In this document: in pieces, positions 1-8,817 of the stretch
Numbering within the stretch: position 1 is the first letter of the stretch
Layout of the letters: each line of letters starts with the position of its first letter
Source of the DNA: Salipiger bermudensis
Lineage (GTDB): Bacteria > Pseudomonadota > Alphaproteobacteria > Rhodobacterales > Rhodobacteraceae
Assembly (NCBI RefSeq): GCF_020171625.1
Contig: NZ_JAIUZY010000004.1
Coordinates: 496,001-560,000, forward strand
Direction: 5' to 3'
Length of the DNA stretch: 64,000 nucleotides
Position numbers and translations under genes: made by a program
The notes under the pieces: generated by a model
Seen by the model: the letters and a program-made list of their open reading frames with translations, nothing else
What the model was told of the DNA's origin: nothing
Databases searched by the model: none

Positions 1-1193
1 GCGATGCCCCAACCGGTCTCGGTCTGCCACCAGTGGTCGAGCACCGGCACGTTCAGGTGCTTCTGCGCCCATTCGATGGTGCTCGGGTCGGCCCGCTCGC
101 CCGCGAGGAACAGCGCCTGAAGGTCGTGCAGCTTGTAGCGCTTGATCCACTCGCCGTCCGGATCGGCGCGGCGGATGGCCCGCAGGGCCGTGGGCGCGGT
201 GAAGAAGCTCTTCACCCGGTGGTTCTGGATGATGCGCCAGAACACGCCGGCGTGCGGCGTGCCGATGGGCTTGCCCTCGAAGACGATGGTCTGCGCCCCG
301 GCGATCAGAGGGCCGTAGCAGATGTAGGAATGCCCCACGACCCAGCCCACATCCGACGCCGCCCAGAACCGGTCGCCCGCCTCGATGTTGTAGATGTTCT
401 TCATCGACCACTGCAGGGCGACGAGATGGCCGGCGGTCGAGCGCACCACGCCCTTGGGCTGCCCGGTGGTGCCGGAGGTGTAGAGGATATAGGCCGGGTG
501 GTTGCCCTCGACCGGAACGCAGTCGGCGGGTTTCACCCCGTACTGAAAGCCATGCCACGAGAAGTCGCGCCCCTCGATCAGCTTGGCCACCTCCTGCTCG
601 CGCTGGAACACCACGCAGAACTCAGGCTTGTGCGCCGCCTGCTCGATGGCCTCGTCGAGCAGCGGCTTGTAATGCACCACGCGGCCCGGCTCGAGGCCGC
701 AGCTCGCGGCGATGATCGCCTTGGGGGTGCAGTCATCGATCCGCACCGCCAGCTCGTGCGCGGCGAAGCCACCGAACACCACCGAGTGCACCGCCCCGAG
801 CCGGGCGCAGGCCAGCATTGCCTCGAGCGCCTCGGGGATCATCGGCATGTAGATGATGACCCGGTCGCCCTTCTCCACGCCGCGCATCTTCAGCGCGCCG
901 GCAAGCGAGGCGACACGGTCGCGCAGGTCGGAATAGGTGATGCCCTTGCTCGCGTGGGTGATCGGGCTTTCGTGCATGATGGCGATCTCGTCGCCACGGC
1001 CCGCCTCGACATGGCGGTCCACCGCGTTCCAGCAGGTGTTGACCATGCCATCCGAGAACCACTCGTACATGTCGCCGCCCTTGTCGAAGAGCGCCTTCGA
1101 CGGCGGCACGTCCCAGTCGATGGCCTGTGCGGCCTCCATCCAGAACCCCTCGGGGTCGGATTTCCAGGCCTCGTACACATCCTTGTAGCCCAT
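1..1193 (-). CDS. prpE: Propionyl-CoA synthetase (propionate--CoA ligase), N-terminal part
   Basis: Acyl-adenylate-forming enzyme that activates propionate (or acetate) to the CoA thioester in the cytoplasm. About 397 N-terminal residues are present; the C-terminal domain lies beyond the window start. The opening VYEAWKSDPEGFW is typical of PrpE rather than Acs. The ATP-binding loop YTSGTTGQPKG is followed by the family segments ASDVGWVVGHSYI and DHWWQTETGW. The ATG is preceded by a very strong GAGGAGGAG ribosome binding site. PrpE versus acetyl-CoA synthetase is a family call from memory; acetate activity cannot be excluded. Confidence 0.88.
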   Translation of the reverse strand, partial: MGYKDVYEAWKSDPEGFWMEAAQAIDWDVPPSKALFDKGGDMYEWFSDGMVNTCWNAVDRHVEAGRGDEIAIMHESPITHASKGITYSDLRDRVASLAGALKMRGVEKGDRVIIYMPMIPEALEAMLACARLGAVHSVVFGGFAAHELAVRIDDCTPKAIIAASCGLEPGRVVHYKPLLDEAIEQAAHKPEFCVVFQREQEVAKLIEGRDFSWHGFQYGVKPADCVPVEGNHPAYILYTSGTTGQPKGVVRSTAGHLVALQWSMKNIYNIEAGDRFWAASDVGWVVGHSYICYGPLIAGAQTIVFEGKPIGTPHAGVFWRIIQNHRVKSFFTAPTALRAIRRADPDGEWIKRYKLHDLQALFLAGERADPSTIEWAQKHLNVPVLDHWWQTETGWGI

Positions 1194-1910
1194 TGGAAAG
1201 CTCCTCCTCTCGCCTCTGGGTATTTTGATTAGGCACGACACCCTCGTCGAGCAAGTATGTTACCGCCCAGCATGACACAAAACCGCAGGCGATCTGACGA
1301 AACCCGCGCCTGCGGGGCGGCGAGATTTGCAAATATGCAGGTTCCGTAGACCGCGCTGCGAAGTCATGGCGAGTTTGCAAAATCTGGCGCGTGATAGGAC
1401 ATTCGCATGCCAATCAATATCAGATTGGAATACCCGACCCAGCGATACGGCTGCGCCAGAATCGTCCCCGCGTTAACCATCGCCGCATTTTAACCTCAAT
1501 TAACCACGATTCTCGGCTGCTTTCACCGCAATCTCGCCCCGTATCGTCCGCGCGCTCCCGCAAACTCGAAAAAATATCTTTCCAGAACAATATTTTCTCT
1601 CAAAATGATACATACATTGCCATTATATCAAATTGATATCACAATTGGACCTCTCAATGGGGAAGAGAGATCGCAAGAGCGGCACCCACCGCCCCTCATC
1701 TCTCGCAGTAACGAGGTCCGGCCTGCCGCGACGAAGGTCGGTAGATGGAGATTGAGACATGGTGCGACACGTTCCGACGCAAACCTCCCCAATTGGCACA
1801 CCACTCACAGCGGGGGCACGTCGCGGCCCCCGCACCCCAAGGGGCCACACAGCAGAGCACCGCCCGGCCCCTGACCGCCGGACCAGCACGACCGGGGGGA
1901 TCTGAGCGCC
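1194..1910. other. 717-bp divergent intergenic region, no gene seen
   Basis: This separates divergent prpE and the Hint-protein gene. Positions about 1545-1660 are conspicuously AT-rich against a roughly 65% GC background, as expected for promoters or a protein-binding site. Inside lies a perfect palindrome, ATATCA-AAT-TGATAT, at 1625-1639. A related half-site, ATATCAGATTGG, is near 1419. I find no coding frame with family similarity. The palindrome is a candidate operator for either gene, without further support. Confidence 0.5.
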
Positions 1911-3194
1911 ATGGCCCTTTTGTCCGTCGACCTGCTCACCAATTCGACCTTCACCTATGACGAAAGCAACGCCAACGACGGCGACACCGTCCAGATCACC
2001 GCGCTTGGCGACAGCCTGCTGATCGTCGACGGCGTCAGCCTGACGATCACCTCCATTGCCGGCATCACCGCAGGCTCTTCTCCGACCTTCCGGGTGATCA
2101 ACGGCGGCGACCTGACCATCGACAACGGGCTGCTCGACGCCTCGGCGCTCAACGGCTTCACCTTCGAGGTGTTCGACAACAGCGCCATGACGCTGGATGC
2201 CTCGACCCTGAGCCTCAGCGTCGTCAACGGCCTGCTCAACAGTTACGACGTCGCCTATTCCGGCCCCTCCGGCACCGGCACGTTTACCTATGATCCGCCG
2301 ACCCTCTCGGTGCTGGGCATCCAGCCGGTGAGCTTCAACACCACCGGGATGCAGGCCACCGACCAGTTCATCGTCGAAGGCCGCACGATCGAGCTTGACG
2401 AGGCCACTGCCGGCGAGCCCGAAAGCGCCTATGACGGAAGCGTCCTGCGCCTGACCGTCGATGGCGGCCTGCTGAGCCAGAGCGTCAACATCGAGGTTCC
2501 GATGACCGAGGCCGAGGCCTCGGAATTCTTCGCCAATCAGGCCACGTTGCTGAGCGGCGACACCTTCACCTTCCCCGGCCTGGCTCTGCCCTGCCTGACC
2601 AGCGGAACGCCCGTCGCCACGCTGGCCGGCGATGTTGCGGTGGAACACCTCCGCGTTGGGCACCGCGTTCTGACCATGGACAACGGATACCAGCCGATCC
2701 GCTGGATCGGGTGCCGCCATCTCGCAGAGGAGGACCTGAGACGCCATCCAGAGCTGCGCCCGATCCGGATCCGCGCCAATGCTCTTGGACAGGGGCGCCC
2801 AGACCGCGACATCGTCGTCTCGCCCCAGCATCGCGTGCTCGTGTCGAATGCGGTCGCCGAGCGCATGTTCGGCCAAAAGGAGGTTCTGATCGCCGCCAAG
2901 CACCTGCTGTCGCTCGACGGCATCGAGACCGCCGGGGACATCGCCTCGGTGACCTACTGGCACTTCTTCTTCGATCAGCACCAGATCGTCTTCTCGAACG
3001 GGGCCGCCACGGAAAGCCTCTACCTCGGGAGCGAAGCGATCAGGGCGCTGCCGGCCGAAGCCCGCCACGAGATCCTGACTCTGTTCCCCGACATGGACCG
3101 GTATCTCTCGGCGCGTCCGCTGGTCGCGGGCCGCCGCGCGCGCAAGTTCTCGGAGCGGATCTCGAAGAACCGCAAGCTGCTGGTGGACCACTGA
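1911..3194 (+). CDS. Hint-domain (Hedgehog/intein-type) secreted or surface protein
   Basis: 427 residues. The N-terminal ~220 residues are Thr/Ser/Asp-rich and beta-like, with no clear signal peptide. From about residue 227 a Hint_2 domain starts with CLTSGTPVATLAGD and contains the family segments VEHLRVGHRVLTMDNG, IRWIGCRHL and VVSPQHRVLV. In this family the leading Cys and the downstream SPQHRVL block correspond to the autoprocessing core. Such proteins are abundant in Rhodobacteraceae, often as type I secretion cargo. Function here is unknown. The start ATG follows a GGGGGATCTGAG ribosome binding region. It is followed by a strong terminator and converges on maeB. Confidence 0.85.
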   Translation: MALLSVDLLTNSTFTYDESNANDGDTVQITALGDSLLIVDGVSLTITSIAGITAGSSPTFRVINGGDLTIDNGLLDASALNGFTFEVFDNSAMTLDASTLSLSVVNGLLNSYDVAYSGPSGTGTFTYDPPTLSVLGIQPVSFNTTGMQATDQFIVEGRTIELDEATAGEPESAYDGSVLRLTVDGGLLSQSVNIEVPMTEAEASEFFANQATLLSGDTFTFPGLALPCLTSGTPVATLAGDVAVEHLRVGHRVLTMDNGYQPIRWIGCRHLAEEDLRRHPELRPIRIRANALGQGRPDRDIVVSPQHRVLVSNAVAERMFGQKEVLIAAKHLLSLDGIETAGDIASVTYWHFFFDQHQIVFSNGAATESLYLGSEAIRALPAEARHEILTLFPDMDRYLSARPLVAGRRARKFSERISKNRKLLVDH

Positions 3195-3195
3195 G

Positions 3196-3229
3196 CGCGC
3201 GCCCCGGACCGCACCGGGGCGCGCGTCTT
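3196..3229 (+). terminator. Rho-independent-type terminator after the Hint gene
   Basis: Perfect 12-bp GC stem (CGCGCGCCCCGG / CCGGGGCGCGCG) with loop ACCGCA, directly after the stop codon and followed by TCTT. It sits between convergent genes and could serve both, but the weak T tract makes it less than ideal. Confidence 0.7.
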
Positions 3230-3234
3230 ATACC

Positions 3235-5514
3235 TCAGCCGTAGCTGGCGACCGGCGTACCGGCGATGGCTGCCATGTTCAGCAGCCCGCGCGAGGTGAT
3301 CGAAGGCGTCACGATATGCGCCCGGTTGCCAAGCCCCATGAGGATCGGTCCCACTTCCAGACCACCGGCCTTGAGGCGCAGGATGTTGCGCACGCCGCTG
3401 GCCGCATCCGCCTGCGCGAAGATCAGCACGTTGGCCGCCCCCTCGAGCCGGTTCTCCGGCATCAGGCGTTCGCGCAGCTCGGGGTCGAGCGCGCTGTCCA
3501 CGTGCATCTCGCCTTCGTACATGAAGTCACGCGGCTGGCTGTCGAGGATTTCGAGCGCGGCACGGATGCGCGGACCGGAGCCGTCGGACTGGTTGCCGAA
3601 CTGCGAGCGCGAGCACAGCGCGATCTTCGGCGTCAGGCCGAAGCGGCGCACGTGGCGCGCGGCACCGATCACCGTCTGCGCGATCTGCTCGGGCGAGGGT
3701 TCGGTCCAGACCTGCGTGTCGCCAAGGAAGAGCGGCCCGTCTTCGAGGATCATCATCGACAGCGCGCCCTGCGGCATGTGGCCATCGCCGCCCAGCACCT
3801 GGCTGATGTAGTTGAGGTGCCAGCGATACTCGCCGAAGGTGCCGCAGATCATGCTGTCGGCCTCGCCGCGGTGCACCATGATGGCGGCAATCGCGGTGGT
3901 GTTGGTGCGCAGGATGGCGCGGGCCAGATCCGGCGTCACGCCGCGGCGCGCCATGAGCCGGTGATAGGTTTCCCAGTAGGCGCGGTAGCGCGGGTCGTTG
4001 TTGGGGTCGACCACGTGAAAGTCGCGCCCTGGACGGATCTCGAGCCCCATGCGCTCGCAGCGGGTCTCGAGCACGTCGGGGCGGCCGATGAGGATCGGCT
4101 GCTCGGTGGTCTCCTCGAGGATGGCCTGCGCGGCGCGCAGCACGCGCTCGTCCTCGCCCTCGGAGAACACGATCGAGCGCGAGGCGGTGCGGGCGGCCTC
4201 GAAGACCGGGCGCATGAGCAGCGCCGACTTGAACACCGAGGCGTTGAGGTGATCCTTGTAGGCCTGCAGATCCTCGAGCGGACGCGTCGCCACGCCCGAC
4301 TCCATCGCGGCCTTGGCCACCGCCGAGGACACCACGCCCGACAGGCGCGGGTCGAAGGGCTTGGGGATCAGGTAGTCGCGCCCGAAGGTCAGCTGCTCAC
4401 CGTGGTAGGCTGCCGCCGCCTCGGCCGAGGTGGTGGCCCGTGCCAGCGCCGCGATGCCCTCGACGCAAGCCACGGCCATCTCGTCGTTGATCTCGGTCGC
4501 GCCCACGTCGAGCGCGCCGCGGAAGATGAACGGGAAACACAGGACGTTGTTGACTTGGTTCGGGAAGTCGCTGCGCCCGGTCGCGATGATCGCATCGGGT
4601 GCCACGGCGCGCACCGCGTCGGGCATGATCTCGGGCGTCGGGTTGGCGAGGCCGAAGACGATGGGCTGCGCGGTCATGCGCTGCACGTGCTCGGGCTTGA
4701 GCACACCGGGCCCGGAGAGGCCGAGGAACATATCGGCGTCGTCGATCACGTCGTCGAGGGTACGTTTGTCGGTCTTCTGAGCGAAGGCCGCCTTCTGCGG
4801 GTTCATGTCCTCTTCGCGGCCCTCGTAGACGAGACCGTGGATGTCGCAGAGCCAGACATTCTCGCGCTTCACCCCGAGCTTGAGCAGCATGTTGAGGCAG
4901 GCGATGCCCGCCGCGCCGCCGCCGGTGGAGACGATCTTGATGTCCTCGAAGTTCTTCCCGGCCACGTGCAGCGCGTTGACCGCTGCCGCGCCCACGACGA
5001 TGGCGGTGCCGTGCTGGTCATCATGGAAGACGGGGATGTTCATCCGTTCGCGGCAGATCTTTTCGACGATGAAGCAGTCGGGCGCCTTGATGTCCTCGAG
5101 ATTGATCGCGCCGAAGGTCGGCTCCATGGCGCAGACGATCTCGGCCAGCTTCTCGGGATCGGGCTGGTTCAGCTCGATGTCGAAGCAGTCGATATTGGCG
5201 AATTTCTTGAACAGTACGGCCTTGCCTTCCATCACCGGCTTGGAGGCCAGCGGGCCGATATTGCCGAGCCCCAGCACCGCCGTGCCGTTCGACACCACCG
5301 CCACGAGGTTGCCGCGCGCGGTGTAGCGGGCGGCATTGGCCGGATCGGCCTTGATCTCGAGACAGGCCTCGGCAACGCCGGGGGAATAGGCGCGGCTCAG
5401 GTCGCGACCGTTGGCCAGCGGCTTCGTCGCCCGGATCTCGAGCTTACCCGGCTTGGGGTTCTCGTGGTAGAAAAGCGCCGCCTGGCGCAAGCTTTCCTGG
5501 GTGGTATCGCTCAT
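3235..5514 (-). CDS. maeB: NADP-dependent malic enzyme with C-terminal phosphotransacetylase-like domain
   Basis: 759 residues, the usual length of the MaeB hybrid. It catalyses oxidative decarboxylation of malate to pyruvate in the cytoplasm, supplying NADPH. The N-terminal malic domain (about 1-160) contains SRAYSPGVAEACLEI and the substrate and metal region VFHDDQHGTAIV. The Rossmann domain carries VSTGGGAAGIACLNML. From about residue 430 a phosphate acetyltransferase-like domain follows. In this family that domain is usually catalytically inactive as Pta and has been linked to acetyl-CoA regulation. It is a single gene, transcribed towards the Hint gene. Confidence 0.93.
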   Translation of the reverse strand: MSDTTQESLRQAALFYHENPKPGKLEIRATKPLANGRDLSRAYSPGVAEACLEIKADPANAARYTARGNLVAVVSNGTAVLGLGNIGPLASKPVMEGKAVLFKKFANIDCFDIELNQPDPEKLAEIVCAMEPTFGAINLEDIKAPDCFIVEKICRERMNIPVFHDDQHGTAIVVGAAAVNALHVAGKNFEDIKIVSTGGGAAGIACLNMLLKLGVKRENVWLCDIHGLVYEGREEDMNPQKAAFAQKTDKRTLDDVIDDADMFLGLSGPGVLKPEHVQRMTAQPIVFGLANPTPEIMPDAVRAVAPDAIIATGRSDFPNQVNNVLCFPFIFRGALDVGATEINDEMAVACVEGIAALARATTSAEAAAAYHGEQLTFGRDYLIPKPFDPRLSGVVSSAVAKAAMESGVATRPLEDLQAYKDHLNASVFKSALLMRPVFEAARTASRSIVFSEGEDERVLRAAQAILEETTEQPILIGRPDVLETRCERMGLEIRPGRDFHVVDPNNDPRYRAYWETYHRLMARRGVTPDLARAILRTNTTAIAAIMVHRGEADSMICGTFGEYRWHLNYISQVLGGDGHMPQGALSMMILEDGPLFLGDTQVWTEPSPEQIAQTVIGAARHVRRFGLTPKIALCSRSQFGNQSDGSGPRIRAALEILDSQPRDFMYEGEMHVDSALDPELRERLMPENRLEGAANVLIFAQADAASGVRNILRLKAGGLEVGPILMGLGNRAHIVTPSITSRGLLNMAAIAGTPVASYG

Positions 5515-5699
5515 GACCCGCAGCGCTCCCGAAATAGTTCAACACTGAACAATCTGTCGATGGCGGGATATCAGGAGTCCGGCAAGCCGTAAACGAAAAT
5601 CGCCTGCGGGATCCGCCGCGCCCCTGCCGGAGACAGGCCGCGACCGGGCATTTCGGCGCTCGAAAGCAGGTGCCGCAGCGCAGCGAAGGGGGCGTCGGA

Positions 5700-5894
5700 T
5701 CAGTAGACCACCGCCTCGAGAAGTTCGATCCGCCGCTCGGCCTGCCGCACCGTCAGATCGGCGCTGACGGGCGCTCCGGCGCGCTCGGACAGCGCGCGGA
5801 GGCGGGCCTCTTGGGCGGCGCTCATCGGCTGGTTCGGGTTCGGCGGCACGTCAAGGGCGGCATCGATCCGGTCGGGGCGGCTGATCGCGTTCAT
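5700..5894 (-). CDS. DUF3072 domain-containing small protein
   Basis: 64 residues from the chosen ATG. The C-terminal half (PMSAAQEARLRALSERAG followed by LTVRQAERRIELL) matches the DUF3072 pattern as I remember it, including the invariant Pro-Met plus Gln start and the helical A-RI-L end. Function is unknown; the family is small, soluble and predicted helical. I chose the ATG at 5894 because GAGGA sits 9 bases upstream. An in-frame ATG at 5924 would add ten residues. Neighbours (maeB, pyrophosphatase) do not suggest a role. Confidence 0.7.
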   Translation of the reverse strand: MNAISRPDRIDAALDVPPNPNQPMSAAQEARLRALSERAGAPVSADLTVRQAERRIELLEAVVY

Positions 5895-6069
5895 CTGGTC
5901 ATGTCCTCGCATTTGCGCGACCAACGCGACCTCCGCCCGACCGGTTCCACTGGTGGCGCAAACCCGTGTGCCACCGTTGCAGACAGGTCATTTCCGCAGG
6001 TGACAAGAGGCCCCTCGCCACCTATAACCCGCGCCAAATTCCGATCCGCACCCAAGGAGCTAATTTTCC

Positions 6070-6990
6070 ATGACCACTCTGGTTTTCGGCCACAAATCCC
6101 CCGACACCGACAGCACCGGCAGCCCGATCATCTGGTCGTGGTACCTCAACGAGGTGAAGGGTGAGAGCGCCAAGCCCGTACTGCTGGGCGAGCCCAACAC
6201 CGAAGCGGCCTTCATGCTCGAGCACTGGGGCCTCGAGAAGCCCGAGATCATCGCCGATGTCGAGGCCGACGCGCCGGTGGTGATCGTCGACACCAACAAC
6301 CCCGCCGAGCTGCCCGCCTCGATCAATGGCGCCGACATCCGCGCCATCATCGACCACCACAAGCTGGTTGGCGGTCTCGAGACCAAGGGTCCGATCGACA
6401 TCACCGTGCGGCCGCTGGCCTGCACCGCGACCATCATGGTCGACCTGATGGGCGGCGACGTGGCCAAGATGCCCGACGCCATCAAGGGCGCCGCGCTGAC
6501 CTGCATCCTGTCGGACACGCTGGAATTCCGCTCGCCGACCACCACCTCGCATGACCGCGCCGTGGCCGAGACGCTGGCGGCCGATCTCGACCTCGACATC
6601 TCCGAGTTCGCCGCACAGATGTTTGCCGCCAAGTCCGACGTCTCGGCCTTCTCCGATGCCGAGCTGATCCGCATGGACAGCAAGGAATATGCCGTCGACG
6701 GCACCAAGTTCCGCGTCTCCGTGCTCGAGACCACCGCGCCCGAGATCCCGCTCGACCGCAAGGCCAGCCTGATGGAGAGCTTCAAGACCGTCGCCGCCGA
6801 GGATGGCGTCGACGAGGTGCTGCTCTTCGTGGTCGACATCATCAAGGAAGAGGCCACCCTCCTGGTCCCCAACGATCTGGTCAAGAGCGTGGCCGAGAAG
6901 AGCTTCGGCGCCACCGTCGAGGGCGACACCGTGGTCCTGCCCGGCGTGATGAGCCGCAAGAAGCAGATCATCCCGAACCTCAAGCTCTGA
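6070..6990 (+). CDS. ppaC: Manganese-dependent inorganic pyrophosphatase (family II)
   Basis: 306 residues. A cytoplasmic enzyme that hydrolyses pyrophosphate and so drives biosynthetic reactions forward. DHH-family metal motifs are visible: FGHKSPDTDS near the N-terminus, VIVDTNNPAEL and the diagnostic IIDHHKL around residue 98. The C-terminal DHHA2 domain ends with the substrate-binding RKKQIIPNL. The ATG follows AAGGAGC at good spacing. A strong terminator follows. The length is normal, and the family replaces the Mg-type Ppa in many Rhodobacteraceae. Confidence 0.95.
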   Translation: MTTLVFGHKSPDTDSTGSPIIWSWYLNEVKGESAKPVLLGEPNTEAAFMLEHWGLEKPEIIADVEADAPVVIVDTNNPAELPASINGADIRAIIDHHKLVGGLETKGPIDITVRPLACTATIMVDLMGGDVAKMPDAIKGAALTCILSDTLEFRSPTTTSHDRAVAETLAADLDLDISEFAAQMFAAKSDVSAFSDAELIRMDSKEYAVDGTKFRVSVLETTAPEIPLDRKASLMESFKTVAAEDGVDEVLLFVVDIIKEEATLLVPNDLVKSVAEKSFGATVEGDTVVLPGVMSRKKQIIPNLKL

Positions 6991-7016
6991 TCCTGTCCCC
7001 TGCGACGCGATCGGAC

Positions 7017-7043
7017 GGGCGCCCTTGCCGGGGCGCCCTTTTT
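7017..7043 (+). terminator. Terminator of ppaC
   Basis: GGGCGCCC, a 6-base loop, then GGGCGCCC and five T residues: a textbook intrinsic terminator 27 bases after the ppaC stop. Confidence 0.85.
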
Positions 7044-7178
7044 CTTTGCGTGTCTCCCTGCGTCCGGCTCAGTGCGCCCTGACGCGGGGCCAGAGCCTGC
7101 CGCACGGGTGTCGTAGGGGCTGGCCAAGCGCGCCCGCGCGGCCTACCTAGGGCGCGACCCGAGCACAGAAGGTGACCC

Positions 7179-8051
7179 ATGTCCCAGATCATCGAAGCCC
7201 TGTCCGACGTCTCGCAGAACTACGAGGCGCTGTTCGTCGACCTCTGGGGCTGCGTCCATAACGGCGTCACCGCCTATCCCGCCGCCTGCGCGGCGTTGCA
7301 GGCCTATCGCAAGGCCGGCGGCATCGTGGTGCTGGTGACCAACTCGCCGCGCACCCGCGTCGAGGTCGCCAAGCAGCTGGTGACGTTCGGCGTGCCCGAC
7401 GACGCCTGGGACACCATCGCCACCTCTGGCGACAGCGCGCGTTCCGCCATGTTCCAGGGCACCGTGGGCAACAAGGTCTATTTCATCGGCAACGAGGAAG
7501 AGAAGACCTTCTTCGAGCCGCTGCACCTGATCAAGGACCCGGTCGAGGTCACCTGCGTGCCGCTCGAAGCGGCCGAGGGCATCGTCTGCACCGGCCCGTT
7601 CGACGCCAGCGCCGATCCGGCCGAGATGCGCCCGCAATTCCTCTACGCCAAGCAGAAGGGCCTCAAGCTGCTCTGCGCCAACCCCGATATCGTCGTGGAT
7701 CGCGGTCACCGCCGCGAATGGTGCGCCGGCGCGCTGGCGGCGCTCTATACCGAGATGGGCGGCGAGAGCCTCTATTTCGGCAAGCCGCACCCGCCGATCT
7801 ACGACCTTGCGCGCCGCCGGTTGCACGAGATCGCCCCCGAAATCGGTGACAGCGCCATCCTCGCCATCGGCGACGGCGTGCGCACCGACATCCAGGGCGC
7901 GCAGGGCGAGGACATCGATTCGCTGTTCATCACCGGCGGGCTCGCCGCCGAGGAAACCCGCACCGAGAGCCAGCCCCACGCGGAGGCGCTTCTCGAATTC
8001 CTCGAGCGCGAGGGCATGGCGCCGACCTATTCGATCGGCTTCCTGCGCTGA
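7179..8051 (+). CDS. HAD superfamily class IIA hydrolase (TIGR01459-type)
   Basis: 290 residues. HAD motif I appears as FVDLWGCVHNG (nucleophile Asp about residue 23). Motif II is the VLVTNSPRT region, the Lys region is FGKPHPPIYDLA, and motif IV is AIGDGVRTDIQGA. The class IIA (NagD-like) cap lies between motifs II and III. It is probably a small-molecule phosphatase of the TIGR01459 subfamily common in alphaproteobacteria; the substrate is not known. The start ATG follows AAGGTGACCC. It is monocistronic, with its own terminator downstream. Confidence 0.88.
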   Translation: MSQIIEALSDVSQNYEALFVDLWGCVHNGVTAYPAACAALQAYRKAGGIVVLVTNSPRTRVEVAKQLVTFGVPDDAWDTIATSGDSARSAMFQGTVGNKVYFIGNEEEKTFFEPLHLIKDPVEVTCVPLEAAEGIVCTGPFDASADPAEMRPQFLYAKQKGLKLLCANPDIVVDRGHRREWCAGALAALYTEMGGESLYFGKPHPPIYDLARRRLHEIAPEIGDSAILAIGDGVRTDIQGAQGEDIDSLFITGGLAAEETRTESQPHAEALLEFLEREGMAPTYSIGFLR

Positions 8052-8081
8052 TCCGCAGCGCTTTCCGGGCCTGAAACACAC

Positions 8082-8116
8082 GGGCGCGCCGCGATCGGAC
8101 GGCGCGCCCTTTCTCT
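8082..8116 (+). terminator. Terminator after the HAD hydrolase
   Basis: Perfect 10-bp stem GGGCGCGCCG / CGGCGCGCCC with an 8-base loop, followed by TTTCTCT. Confidence 0.8.
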
Positions 8117-8258
8117 GTCTGCCCTGCCCGCAGCACAGGTGTTTGACCGGCCTCGCGCAGAACAGCCTTGATTTTCTGCGCCCGCGAAGCAATAAAGTTA
8201 CGTGTAAGTTGCGTATTCTCGCACGTTTGTTACCAGGTCGGGGATCATGGAGGCTGAG

Positions 8259-8702
8259 ATGTTCGACAATTTTCCGCGAGGCACCATCTGCATCGAGGAT
8301 ATCGAGATGGGGATGACCCGGCACCTGCGAAAGCTGGTGACCGACCGCGACATCGAGCTTTTTGCCGAGGTCTCCACCGACCGCAATCCGGTGCATCTCG
8401 ACGACGCTTATGCGCATGACACGATCTTCGAGGGGCGCATCGCCCACGGCATGTTGACCGCCGGGCTGATCTCGGCGGTGATCGGCGAACAGCTTCCCGG
8501 CCACGGCACGATCTATCTCGGGCAGACCCTCAAATTCCTCGCCCCGGTGCGCCCGGGCGACACGGTCTACGCCGAGGTCAAGGTGGTCGATATCGACCAC
8601 TCGAAGCGCCGCGTCACGCTCGACTGCCACTGCTCTGTCGATGGCAAGAAAGTGCTTGCCGGCGAGGCCAAGGTGCTTGCCCCCTCGCGCAAGTTCGACT
8701 GA
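8259..8702 (+). CDS. MaoC-family (R)-specific enoyl-CoA hydratase-like protein
   Basis: 147 residues with a single hot-dog fold domain. The hydratase motif is present as DRNPVHLDD followed by FEGRIAHGML, containing the catalytic Asp/His pair of R-hydratases. The likely reaction is hydration of trans-2-enoyl-CoA to (R)-3-hydroxyacyl-CoA, or a related acyl-CoA step. I prefer the ATG at 8259 because GGAGG lies six bases upstream; the ATG at 8247 lacks this. A composite repeat element begins 7 bases after the stop. Confidence 0.88.
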   Translation: MFDNFPRGTICIEDIEMGMTRHLRKLVTDRDIELFAEVSTDRNPVHLDDAYAHDTIFEGRIAHGMLTAGLISAVIGEQLPGHGTIYLGQTLKFLAPVRPGDTVYAEVKVVDIDHSKRRVTLDCHCSVDGKKVLAGEAKVLAPSRKFD

Positions 8703-8708
8703 GCCGCA

Positions 8709-8784
8709 CCCTGTCTTCTCTGGTTCGACAAATACCTCGGGGGTGAATTGGCGCTTGCGCCAAGAGGGGGCTGGCCCCCTCCCC
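8709..8784 (+). repeat. Composite intergenic repeat, copy 1
   Basis: Conserved head TGTCTTCTCTGGTTC then AAATACCTCGGGGG, a short variable inverted repeat (TTGGCGC-TTGCGCCAA), and a tail hairpin (GGGGGCTGGCCCCC). It starts 7 bases after the maoC stop in sense orientation. Copies are also seen near 20452, 20612, 28010 (reverse) and 31957. Confidence 0.8.
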
Positions 8785-8817
8785 GCCCGCGCCGCCAGAG
8801 CGACCGCGGGGCAGATC

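Noticed and set aside
1202-1228. TCAAAATACCCAGAGG on the minus strand, resembling the head of the composite repeat
   Set aside because: Only about 12 bases agree and no tail hairpin follows; it is inside the prpE leader and was not counted as a copy.
3316-5592. 758-residue open frame opposite maeB
   Set aside because: Same reasoning: complete overlap with a clear malic enzyme and low-complexity translation.
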